64,000 nucleotides of DNA, taken from positions 35,451,795 to 35,515,794 of the forward strand of contig NC_092670.1 in assembly GCF_964355755.1 (NCBI RefSeq), given 5' to 3'. The stretch's first letter is position 1, and each line of letters opens with the position of its first letter. This document shows positions 36,001 through 46,400 of the stretch, piece by piece. The translations under genes and the position numbers were made by a program. This DNA is from Antedon mediterranea (lineage: Eukaryota > Echinodermata > Crinoidea > Comatulida > Antedonidae). The notes under the pieces are model-generated. The model searched no databases. It worked only from the letters and a program-made list of their open reading frames with translations, and was not told the DNA's origin.

Positions 36001-39000
36001 CGAGACCTAACGATGGCGCAATGTGGTTTTTTGCTACAGGTAAGCTAAACGCTATTACCACTAGATTGAATCTATGACATGACCACGGATACATTTCCAT
36101 ATAAAAAAGGATCTTCAAATCGTGTGGGACCTAATTACATGTTTTTGTGAATATTTGTTCAAAATCTGATCCCGTTATCGTGCTACAATTATTATCCTAC
36201 GCACTGAAAATGTATACATTCTTGAATACACGTGCCTTAAGCTCTGTCACAAACTTAATGTGACAAAAAATGTGACGTGCCCTTATAGACATTATGATGT
36301 CATATCACTACCATGTTTTGACATGTCACTACCATATTTAGGCACATCTCACTTTTTGCCAAACTGTATGATATTGTAGTCAGAGCTTGAGTCCAAGGTG
36401 TTAGAGCACAGTAGAAAACCTCCTTCAGGAAACTCCTATTCAGTAGAAACGTGAAATAAAGGGACAATTTTCCATGAATCAAACGAGGGAAAAAATATGT
36501 TTTAACACTACGGTAAACCCTAAGGAGCACCCTATTAAAGGGATACATTGTTGGTCATGATTGTGTTTGGAGACTCTCCTGCTCAAAATCAAATTATAAT
36601 TCTAAATTAGCCGAAGAACCAACAACTACAGTACCACCGACAACAACCACTATGCCACCGACAACAACAACTATGCCACCGACAACAACCACTATGCCAC
36701 CGCCAACCCCAGAAGCCATCACTGCACCGGTAGCTGAATGTAGCAGCTCTGGTATTCGGGTCCTTGTTCCTAAACTTATCGTAGGTGATGTAGATCCAGG
36801 ACATTTACATTTCAATGACCCGAATTGCATTGGTCTATCTGCTAACAGGAGCGTTATATTAATGGAAACTGGTTACGATAGATGCGGAACAATCACAAGA
36901 GTAAGTCAAACCTTTAAAACAAATTATTCATAAGAAAATAAATGCTTTTAAAATCTAATAAACTATACGATGTAATTGTTTCATAATTGTGATTAATTGT
37001 AATTGTTTTAAGGTAAAGCCTAGTGGACGCGTTAGATACTTGAACACAATTTTCTCAGAGCCACTGCCTGTAACCGATACACGCATAACACGAGAGCGGG
37101 AAATTCAAATAAACATTGTCTGCGAAACGAGTGCAGATGGTGTTATTCACGCAGTTTTTGATCCTGATACGTCACCACTTGTCTTTGATATTCGTGAGAC
37201 GGCTTCCTTTAACTTTGCACTTCATATGTTTCACGATGAAACTTTCCTGGAGCCCTACACGGCACTGGATTACCCTATTCCCGTACAGCTACGTGAGCGT
37301 CTGTACTTCTCTGTTAGAGCATCAAATCCAGGATTACATATCAGCATAGATAGTTGTAAAGCTACACCCCAGGCTGATCCAGCTGCTCAGGATTATTTCT
37401 ACTTCATTCTCAATCGGTACGTAAACTAATCCATATCTCTCTAACCCATATTTCACGTAAGGGCGTGTGGCGCATTGTGTTGGACGTTTGACTACTGATC
37501 GTGAGATCGAGGTTCGAATCTAACTCTCACCGCATTGCTTGTATCCTTAGGCAAGATACTTTACTTACCTTTGCCTCTCTCCACCCAGGTGTATAAATGG
37601 GAACCCAATTAGATCAAGACACAACTTTGCGCAGATTACTAGCTGCATTATGGGAGTACGTTTAATCCCAAAAAAAATGACTGGGGTAATAATGTTCAGC
37701 GCTTAAAGGTTTCATAACATTATGCGCTATATAAATCCAGGATAATATTATTATTATTACTTCAGTTTGGTAATCAACCTTCATACTACTTAATAAAACG
37801 CCCTAATAACTCTTATTTAAAAAAAAACATTGTCTTCCTATACTCATTATAACTATACACTTACTATTTGTTTTTACGACAGTTGTTTTGAAGATAGTAC
37901 TGTAGAACTACACCAGTCACCGTCATTGTCGGAAGTGAGGTTCTCAATCGAGTCTTTTGAATTTCATCGACATGGGATGTTGGACACGGTAAAGAAAACA
38001 TATTAATTCCTTTAAAAGTATGTGACAGCTGAATCTTCATTCCTAGTACACCTTTTCGTACCCTTTAGAAAGATGGTTTTGTTATATTACGTCATTCATC
38101 TGCATTGAGGAAATTAAGCCCGTTGTGGACCCATGTCAGCCACAGTACAGCGCCTATCATGAACAAACGACTATTAGGAGTAAAGGGCCTTTCACACCTG
38201 CTCCGGCACGGTTCCGGTCCGGCGCCGGAACAGGTGTGAACGACCCTTAAGATGGATCAGTGCACCGGGGTAGCTCTCTCCCAAATGATACACTGGTTTC
38301 TTTGCATTCGATCAGTCAGGTGTGTACACTGGATCTTTAGTCTTGGAGTATTGTTCTACTAACAGAACAATTAGTCGTGGGGAGCCTTAAATCGGTGCCG
38401 ATACTACAGTTATGGTTGGTTTGTCCGGAGCCTGAGTTAACCGCTCGATCAGAAAATTCGACTGCTTTTTTATTCTCTATTCAAGGCAAGACATAATGTT
38501 CATCTAGGGTGGTACAATGCCATAGTAGTACCTCTTAATCAACATGAAAGCACCACTGTCAAGGAACCTAGATTACTTTACATTTCAAAATGACGAATAT
38601 TTAGAAAAAAAAACATTAACGCCCTTTTTTTTAAATTCAGATTTTCATCAGCTGTGATGTAAACATTTGCTCACAAAACGATGTCAATTCAGTTTGCCAG
38701 CAAGGATGTTCAGAAGATTTAGACGACCAATTAGAAATAAGTGATGATGCCACTCGAGGTGATGGTCCTCTCCGCAAACGCCGGTCCAGTGTCAATTCCA
38801 ACGCTGAAATCGAACATAGCGCACGCATACCCTTGATGTTTGCTGCAAGTAATGAACAAAGTAAGAATTCGGTTAAGCGTGGTTCCCACTAGCGACGCAA
38901 CGCAAGGACGTAACGCAACGCAAGTGAATTGACCAATCACAAGCGATGGCTTATTCGCTTGTGATTGCTGTCTATAACTTCGCTTGTCATTGGTTAAAAC

Positions 39001-39541
39001 GCTTGCGTTGCGTTCGAGTGGGAACCAAGCTTTAAACATTATATTCTTCCTTTTCTTTATGTAAATACGTTTATGAATTAAAAGGAAAAAGTCTGCGTAT
39101 TTATGGTGAAGTATAGGTATAATACTGTATATTCACCTAACGGTGGAATGCGTGTCGCGGCCAAACAGTCAATCAACACTGTGTTCCTTCAATTACGAAT
39201 ATATTGGTCTATGAAAACACTTTCATCGATTGTAAGGCTCTGAGTTTCTTATTAATAAACCATGTGGCCACATTTATAGTAAATGAAATGTAAATCAGTT
39301 GCTTGCTCTTGCAGAATCTGGTGACACGGTGACTTCTAATACTGGACTGTTTGACATCACAGTACTGGTGGTTAACATCTGTCTCCTTGTCATCGTTAGT
39401 GTTGCCACGGTTGTCGGCATCAAGCTAACAAGAAAGCTAACCCGCTTCAAACAAAGCAGCGACAATACGCATGTGGAGGAGACAAAGGCCACTAAATCCA
39501 TTATGAGATATGATAATAAAAGCTATGAGATTGATATTTAG
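30062..39541 (+). CDS. ZP-domain transmembrane protein with DPDGD, Ig-like and Big_5-like domains
   Basis: Sixteen exons join in phase: 30062-30064 (ATG only), 30360-30473, 30685-30947, 32245-32441, 33364-33488, 33724-33868, 34061-34175, 34510-34674, 35061-35101, 35417-35523, 35766-36039, 36611-36900, 37013-37416, 37883-37988, 38641-38860, 39315-39541. They total 2796 nt, 931 aa. In order: signal peptide (1-21, WYHGVLLLGVALFF); N-terminal domain beginning THFRGG (22-192); domain opening RDPDGDVVRCRWA (193-282); Ig-like (283-389); Big_5-like (390-516); TTTTMPP repeats (517-545); ZP domain (about 546-800) with four ZP-N cysteines (AEC, PNC, DRC, IVC) and ZP-C cysteines; furin site RKRR (828-831); transmembrane helix (871-892); 39-residue tail. 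ZP proteins polymerise outside the cell after cleavage between ZP and membrane anchor, and this layout fits that. The ATG-only first exon is inferred. Confidence 0.86.
31294..31566. mobile_element. Old family E copy carrying an inserted repeat
   Basis: The outer parts (GGTTCTCACTATGACGTAAG and TCTAGTGTGGGAATC) match diverged family E ends. The interior 31385-31472 is a different repeat, found inverted at about 34205-34290 (shared words TATGAAACGCC and TTAATATTAGT, read as complements). A related piece is at 59768-59800. Confidence 0.6.
31569..32045. mobile_element. Family E tandem dimer with nested SINE
   Basis: Copy one is 31569-31730. Copy two is 31731-32045 but is split by a 128-bp insert at 31892-32019. 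The insert is flanked by TTACGTT on both sides (31885-31891 and 32020-32026), and removing it restores the usual family E right arm. Confidence 0.85.
31892..32019 (-). mobile_element. SINE-like insertion
   Basis: Read on the minus strand it begins GGGGTTACCCCGGTGAACTG and ends in AGACATAAAATAAAA. The last 60 bp (GGACAGTGATTAATTCACTA, then TTGGTAATCCTTG) match the 3' part of the SINE at 52880-53065. It is bounded by a 7-bp target duplication. Confidence 0.75.
32484..32698. mobile_element. CpG-rich palindromic MITE, family G
   Basis: Inverted ends GGCCAACTCCGACACTGTCG and the complement at 32675-32694 are bounded by TTAA on both sides (32484-32487 and 32695-32698). The interior is dense in ACGACGAG and CTCGTCG words, unusually CpG-rich for this AT-rich window. 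Confidence 0.8.
32891..33215. mobile_element. MITE, family C
   Basis: It starts TTAAAGATGTATTCGTTCCA and ends GGGGGACAATACAT. The interior has CCAAAAATTGGATCGAAAAC and GGAAGTGATTAAC, shared with the copies at 51259 and 57395. It lies in an intron of the ZP gene. Confidence 0.75.
34825..34955. mobile_element. MITE, family D
   Basis: It begins AAAGCCCCGTCTACACTC and ends CAGACAGAGCCTTAG. Inside are TGTGATGTGCCCATATATGG and CATATCACTACCATAT. It lies in an intron of the ZP gene. Confidence 0.7.
36238..36385. mobile_element. MITE, family D
   Basis: It begins TTAAGCTCTGTCACAAAC and ends near GTAGTCAGAGCTTGAG. The interior has GTGACGTGCCCTTATAG and two ACTACCAT words, in line with the other family D copies. 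Confidence 0.65.
37456..37770 (+). mobile_element. tRNA-derived SINE
   Basis: A tRNA-like head with an A-box-like GTGTGGCGCATTGTG (about 37465) and B-box GAGGTTCGAATCTAAC (37509) is followed by a body with TTAGGCAAGATACTTTAC and a tail ending GCGCTATATAAATCC plus (ATT)n. A fragment with the same GCGCTATATAA word is near 3930. It sits in the intron between the two ZP exons at 37416 and 37883. Confidence 0.8.
38185..38252. mobile_element. Ends-only family F element
   Basis: About 65 bp made almost entirely of the two family F ends (CTTTCACACCTGCTCCGGC and GCCGGAACAGGTGTGAA) back to back, with TTAA at the right edge. It looks like an internal deletion derivative of the elements at 17136-17480. 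Confidence 0.8.
38873..39035. mobile_element. Family E MITE just after a splice donor
   Basis: It is bounded by TTAA at 38873 and at about 39032, with the usual GGTTCCCACTAGCGACGCAA end. It starts 12 bp after the exon end at 38860, so it occupies the donor-proximal intron. The right arm has lost about 20 bp. Confidence 0.85.
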
Positions 39542-40487
39542 TACGGTAACGAAAAGAAAACATTAAATATGTTTCTTCTTTTCATGAAATGTCTTTAATG
39601 GTCAATGATGTTAAACTTTTCTTATTTAAAACGTGTCACTAGTGTAGGCCTACATGCTTTGCTCAGCAATTCAAATTTATTTGTAGTTTTTTATCCAGTG
39701 ATATGATACGGTATAGCTTGGTCTAGGCCTAATATTAATAAAATGTTTGTATGCAATCTATACAGTCTACGGTATTCGCTGGAATAATAATGGTATAACA
39801 AAAATCGGGTCAGATAATATACTCTAGGTAGGTGTTCCACCTTCCTTCTATAGTTCACGTCACCAGGTGTACTTGGGTGAACTATTTTTGAAAGGAGGTC
39901 CGATAGAACCGGTTGCCAAAGAGTTGTGGAGCTACCGAATGAGAATGACCAATGACCTGGCATGATCAATATAATGGTCAATTTATAGGCCTAATGTACG
40001 TTGGATGATACAATACAACATTGTCAAAATATTCGTATTTTAATTAGCACAAATGACGTGAGTTTCCACGAATGAGACGCTCCATGGCCAAGAACGAAGA
40101 CATTGGCATTTTTATTCGGCACACCGAATAATTAAGCTCAATAATTCGAGCAAAATGTTAGTAATGCGTCTTTTGCAGAAGAGCCGACACTTATACCTGT
40201 TGAATCCCGCCCTCAACCATTTTCACATGGTCTAACGATTGTATTGTGTTATTGTGGTCTATCGGTAAAACTCTATTGTGTTTACTATTTTGGTTAACAA
40301 TCGGACAATAAGCCTCATGTATTGAACGTACGTTGATACTTATGAGTGATTAAACGGAAACGAAGCGAAATCTCACAGTATGAGCTATCGAAGAATGTAG
40401 ATAACGGCCTAGATAATATCATTAAAAAGAAAGCCGTGTTTACATAAGGAAGAAACGGGTTTAAATCTGCTAAGGGAAACAGCTACG
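39542..40487. other. Gap between the ZP gene and the 338-aa gene
   Basis: Head-to-tail spacing of 946 bp. It should contain the 3' UTR of the ZP gene (AATAAA at 39737) and the promoter and 5' UTR of the next gene. No mobile element was recognised. Confidence 0.5.
39737..39742 (+). promoter_or_regulatory. Candidate poly(A) signal of the ZP gene
   Basis: AATAAA lies 196 bp after the stop codon at 39541. No nearer perfect hexamer was seen on this strand, so it is the best candidate 3' end signal. Confidence 0.4.
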
Positions 40488-43400
40488 ATGGCATCAGAAA
40501 CAAGAGGTGACATTCCACCGCCGACGATTGCAGTCACAAGTACTAGTAGTGTAACTATTAGTACGGTCGCCGAGAATGGAGCTGGTCCTGAAGCAGGCGG
40601 ACCCCTACAAATTCCGGACAATTGCATGATAAGTATTGCCTTGATGTCTGATTTCATTAAACAACCACCTCATCCATTTCAAGTGAAAGGTGGTACTGGT
40701 AACGGACAGCAAATAATTACGACTGGCAGCGACATGGATAACCGTATAACACACGACCGAGACATAGTCAATGTTTGTGTTCGATTGCCAGAGAATGAAT
40801 CAAAATTTGATAATAATATGGGCGGGTAAGTTTTATCTGATATATTCATTAAATTATTCGCAATTTCGTGAAATACTACACATTTAATTAATTATCTAAT
40901 GACACAAACGGAAAGACAAATGCGCAGGCTTTTGTACACGTGCGTCAAATACATGCTGCACCATCATGATATGCTATCTCAGACGTAGGCCTACTAAAAT
41001 TAATCAAAGAAGATGTTCAAATAAAAATGTATATAAAAAAACACGCCTGGTAGGTTCTGCATAATATAATACACGTATTGTACCTGCTGCTAATGGTAAT
41101 TATAAAGCAGATCTCTGACTTTATGACTTGATTGCCTTTAATAGCGGTATTATAAATAAAATAAATACGGGTTATTAAATAAACATAGTATAATTCCACC
41201 TTATCCTCGTTTATATGTATATTATCATTTCGATTGCTCCATAAAACTAAATCATCAACACCGCTACTGTGTTTAAACCTTGTTCACGCACATTGGCATC
41301 GACACAATTTCATTTCTGTTGCTGTATCAATAGTATAAGTTTATCACTCTCACAAAATCATATACGGAAGTGCTTTTTATTTAAGAAAAGCCTAATTATA
41401 AGAGCTCATCGATAGACTTGCAACATACTGTTTGTGTCATCAATGTTACCAGCGAGTGCATGTTGTATTCATAAAGCCACTCATCTTTTGTTCACGGTGT
41501 AACATGTTATTAAAAAAAATGAGATATTATTAATCAACAATAGAAAATATTCTATATGATATACCATGGACATATCCGTGTATATACCAATTAATCAACT
41601 ATTGACATTTGATTGAGTAGGTATACAGCACCGTTACGTACACAGTCGTTCTGTTTTATACGATAAGGCAGCCAAATCCAAAAATTCACTCGGGTATATA
41701 TCATGAGTCTACAAAACGATTTTAAATCTCAAATGTGGAGATCATTTTTGTGTTCTCGATATACACATTACTCTCCGATTATCGGTACTATATATAAATT
41801 TGTCCAGTAGGCCTATACTATAGGAAGGGTACCGTGATAAATTATGACATGTTTTTCACATGTATCGCCCGGATCATAGACACTAACATAAACCTTATTT
41901 TCCATGATACAGACATCACGTGTTTTGTATTGGTTATTATCGTACGTGTTAATATAATTATTATTTTATGTATTTGTAATATTATGTGTGTAGAACATTT
42001 ATTGAATATTGAATAAACGAATGAATAAATAGGAGATGCCGTATGACGGAATTAATCGACACTGGACATTAGCACTGGTAATCGAATGTATTAGCCCTAT
42101 CCTTTTATAACTATAAGATGATTATTAAAGTATTTATTCTTTATATTACATTATACATTGTTTGTATAATTTTCTACGTTATATACTTGAAATAGAATAA
42201 TGAATTCAAATATTGATCTAAGAAGAGTGTATACAAATTATGCGGGCAATACCGTCTACCAATGTGAACTGTACTCTAGAGTAGAAGCAGCACCCGCATT
42301 AAGTAATTACAATTAGGCATATAGGCCTAATAGCCGAATAAAAAAAAGTACAATAAAATAGATAGCCGTATTGCAGTACTGAATAAGCCTCGAGGAGGAG
42401 ATACACAAGTAAACACAACCATTTATATTGCATTGAATATAGACGAAACGATTTAGCATGATGCAAAACATTTATATAAAATAGGAGTACAATACAAAAT
42501 TAGTACATAAACATAAGGCCATAAAATGGAGGCATTAGTTCTGAGTCTTCCATGATCATACAAGGCTAACATGGCGTACGATACCGTATGCCTTATATCC
42601 CAGAAAGGTAGGCCTACGCGATGCTTATAAAGAAGAAAAGTCTTCCAATAAACATTTATAGATAACATTCAATATAGTGATTGAATTCAATACAATCGTT
42701 AAAATAATAACAAAATCATTAAAATATGATTTTTTCATTAATTGATATAGAATTTTAAAGATATGGCGTGTGGGGATTGGTTTTAGTTTCGAACGAATTC
42801 ACCATGATGAACATTAAAGAGCTTTCAATATGCGGCGACTGACGACCAACCTAGGTCTAGTCAATCGATTGATCGTCGCCTGGACCTAGAAACCATCAAA
42901 TCTATGTGTCCGCACCAATGAATCAACATGACGAAGTTTGGTCATCGGTTGTCGTAAATCGAATTCACCATGATGAACATTAAAGAGCTTTCAATATGCG
43001 GCGACTGACGACCAACCTAGGTCTAGTCAATCGATTGATCGTCGCCTGGACCTAGAAACCATCAAATCTATGTGTCGGCACCAATGAATCAACATGACGA
43101 AGTTTGGTCATCGGTTGTCGTAAATCGAATTCACCATGATGAACATTAAAGAGCTTTCAATATGCGGCGACCGACGACCAACCTAGGTCTAGTCAATCGA
43201 TTGATCGTCGCCTGAACCTAGAAACCATCAAATATATGTGTCCGCACCAATGAACCAACATGACGAAGTTTAGTCATCGGTTGTCGTAAATCGAAACCTT
43301 CAAATAACCAGGATGTTGACGAAAAAATATTAATTGATCAAGTACTTTTATAGTGTTGCCACTCTACAATAGAATTATTCTCGTAATCACAATAGTTGGG

Positions 43401-46400
43401 AATTAACGGTTAGGACACATAAATTGATACTACAATCATTGAACTATTTGTAAGGCTAAATTGGTTCCTAAAATATGTTCCTTCACTTGTAAGACCGCCA
43501 CGAATTTTTTATTGATGAAATGTAGGCCTACTTAATTTTACGGTAAGTACGACAATGCAACACATAAATTGATTCTACAGTATAATCATTAAACTATTTG
43601 TAAGGCTAGGCTAAATTGCTTCCTAAAAAATGATAATTATGTTTATAATAGAGATGTACCGTAACTCCCACTGTCTAGATTATTGGTAGGGAAAGAATAA
43701 TTTATTCATTATTCAGGAAATTAAGATACATGTTACGAAAACTCATTTATAAATTTTCTGTGAATTAAATCACTGCCAGCAATTCAGTCATTACTTTTCT
43801 TGCAGTAGATCTTTAAGACGAATAATCTCATGATTAAATTGTGTTTATGATATGTCTAGAACGTGAATTATTCCTGTTATTGAGCGAGGCCAGAAAAAGG
43901 TAAATTAGGAAATTGAAAATTGCAATCATATTGTTCTATAATGCTTTTCGAAAAGGTAGTGTCCAAAGATTTTCAAACCGCGAGATTGGAATCACTCGTG
44001 TTTTCTTAATCTGGCTGTATAATGGTTATTAGTTAACAAACATAGCATATATTCCTTCGCGACTTGTGTAGAAACACACCTGTATTGGGCCTAAAGTAGC
44101 AGAGGTCTACATATCTACCACGTAAGGCACCAATATAGTGCGGCATACTGTTGCCTCTATAATGGAGGCAACAGTTAATTTTGCCCGGTGGTACATCCAT
44201 GTAGGAACTTCATCTCTATCTACAATGGATGCAAAACATAGTTTACCCATATTAGGTATCCATGTAGGGACGTCATCCTCGTCTACATTGGATGCAAAAC
44301 GGAGTTTACCCCGATGGGATATCCATGCTGTAGGAACGCCATCTAGGCCTAGAATGGATGCAAAACGGAGTTTACCTGTACCCCGATGGGATATCCATGC
44401 TGTAGGAACGCCATCTAGGCATAGAATGGATGCAAACCCACCATGTGATGAATGCAAGTACAGTCACGTCGCCATTTCCATCTACAGACTAATGACGAAC
44501 ATGTTTACGTACCCCCATTTGGGATATTCTTGTAGGAACAACGTCATCTCTGTTCAAGACAGATGGGAAAATGAATAGATGCAAAAACCCATGTGATGAA
44601 TCAAAGTACAATCACGTTACCCTTTGCATCTGCAGACGAATGACGAACAATGTAGGAACGTCATCTCTGTTTTAAGATGGATGGAAAAATGATTTGATGC
44701 AACCCATTTGATGAATCTAAGTACAATCACGTCGCAATTTCCATCTACAGACGAATGACGAACATGTTTACCCACGTGGGAAATTCATGTAGAAACGTCA
44801 TCTCTGTTCAAGACAGATGGAAAACGAATGGATGCAAAACCCACGTGAGGATCGAATACATAGGCCAGTAATCATGCCGCCATTTCCATCTACAGACGAA
44901 CGAATGACGAACAATGTAGGGACGTCATCTTTGTTCATGGAACAATGTACAGATACAGACGTCATCTCATTAACGACGGACTCTGATGGTGGGGTCAACG
45001 AAATTGAAAAGAGTAGGCTTATTTATTCTAGGCTTGATTCCTCAAAACGGGATCTTTAGACGTCGTTCGTGTTCCTCATTAAAGTGAAATTGAAAATTAC
45101 CACTCAAAGCATGTTTCTACGGATCTGCGCCATTGACGAACGATGCAAAACATGTAATTAGGCCTAAACATTTGTGAGATATAAAGTTTAAAGTTTATGT
45201 GTAAGAGGAAGTTCAACAATTATTTACTGTTGGCTCGGAGTTACAGAAGTTTTGACAGGACGGAACGACCACAGCCGACCTGGAGGCAGCGGGGCACGTA
45301 CTGCCGTACCACATTTTAAACACTTTAAATCAGATTCAGTGATTCGCGCGCCGGCGTTACAAAATAACAATGTACACCAATATTAGTGTTAGATAATAAC
45401 GATAGAATTTAATACCTGAATAACTTCAAACTCGTTGCACTAACTAGGCCGCAGTAGAAAACTTCACCACAGACATGTCAAAAGATGTTGAAAGAGAAAC
45501 ACGAAGGCCGCGTCACATGGTCTGAAAGCTTGCGCCCTCAAGTGGATTTTATTTATTCACAATTCATTTTAATATCATATTTTTAACCAAGAAAAACCCC
45601 AATAAAAACAGGTCAGGAAATTCAAAAACCGACCTAGGCCACTATGACAGAATGAGTCAGTAATACCTTTATATGATATAAACATTGGGTACAATAATTA
45701 TTATGAAAAGCACTATTTACAATAAAATCAAATTACAGTACTGGACCTACAAATTTAAGATTTCAGGATAAAAGACAGTATACAAATTTGTATTGATTAA
45801 AAATCTATATATTATAATATATTCGTTAATAAAAGGCCGTGTGTCAATTATTAACAATAATATTAACCTACAATAATTTATCTTAAATTTCGGATTTCTG
45901 AAATAATATTATATAATATATTCTTTGATAAGTTTGCAGGTACATCTAATTTGCCTACGGTTTTTTTTATATAATATAAGACATAATAACTATAGTCGTT
46001 AATATTTTTTTTTAATATCGGATGCTCTTTATCATTTATGATAATTGAATGATTGAATTTGCATTAGCATATGTTTATAATAATATTATTTTTTACGATG
46101 AAAGAGTCCGTCGGATACTTTTCCAGTTGCGTCAATTGATTTACAAATGACGGAATATTATATAAAGTTTATCTTGATAAAAAAAATGTCCTCGTGTCCA
46201 AAAGGATTTTTAAAACACTAGATGTGTGCACAGTCTGCTCACCGCTTTACCTGAACAATTACCGCTTTACCTGAACAATTACCCCTTTAAAAAGCACAGC
46301 CAATGACGATCCCATCCCCTTCTCCAGGCCCTACCCCTTTTCTCCAGGGCCATCCTATTTTCTTCAGGGCCTTCCCCTCTTTTTTTCTCCAAAGCCTACC

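Larger units (their letters stand above)
36611..39541 (+). other. ZP module, furin site and membrane anchor
   Basis: Five exons encode what the left paralogue lacks. 36611-36900 holds the Thr/Pro linker and ZP-N, including the DRCGT motif. 37013-37416 and 37883-37988 hold the rest of ZP-N and ZP-C. 38641-38860 carries ISCDVNIC, VCQQGC and the dibasic site RKRR. 39315-39541 has the hydrophobic stretch TVLVVNICLLVIVSVATVVG and a cytoplasmic tail ending in EIDI. Confidence 0.85.

Noticed and set aside
44107-44578. Two overlapping ORFs of 116 and 146 codons on opposite strands
   Set aside because: They lie on the degenerate compound repeat, and the encoded units (for example GVPTAWISHRG) repeat with the DNA period.
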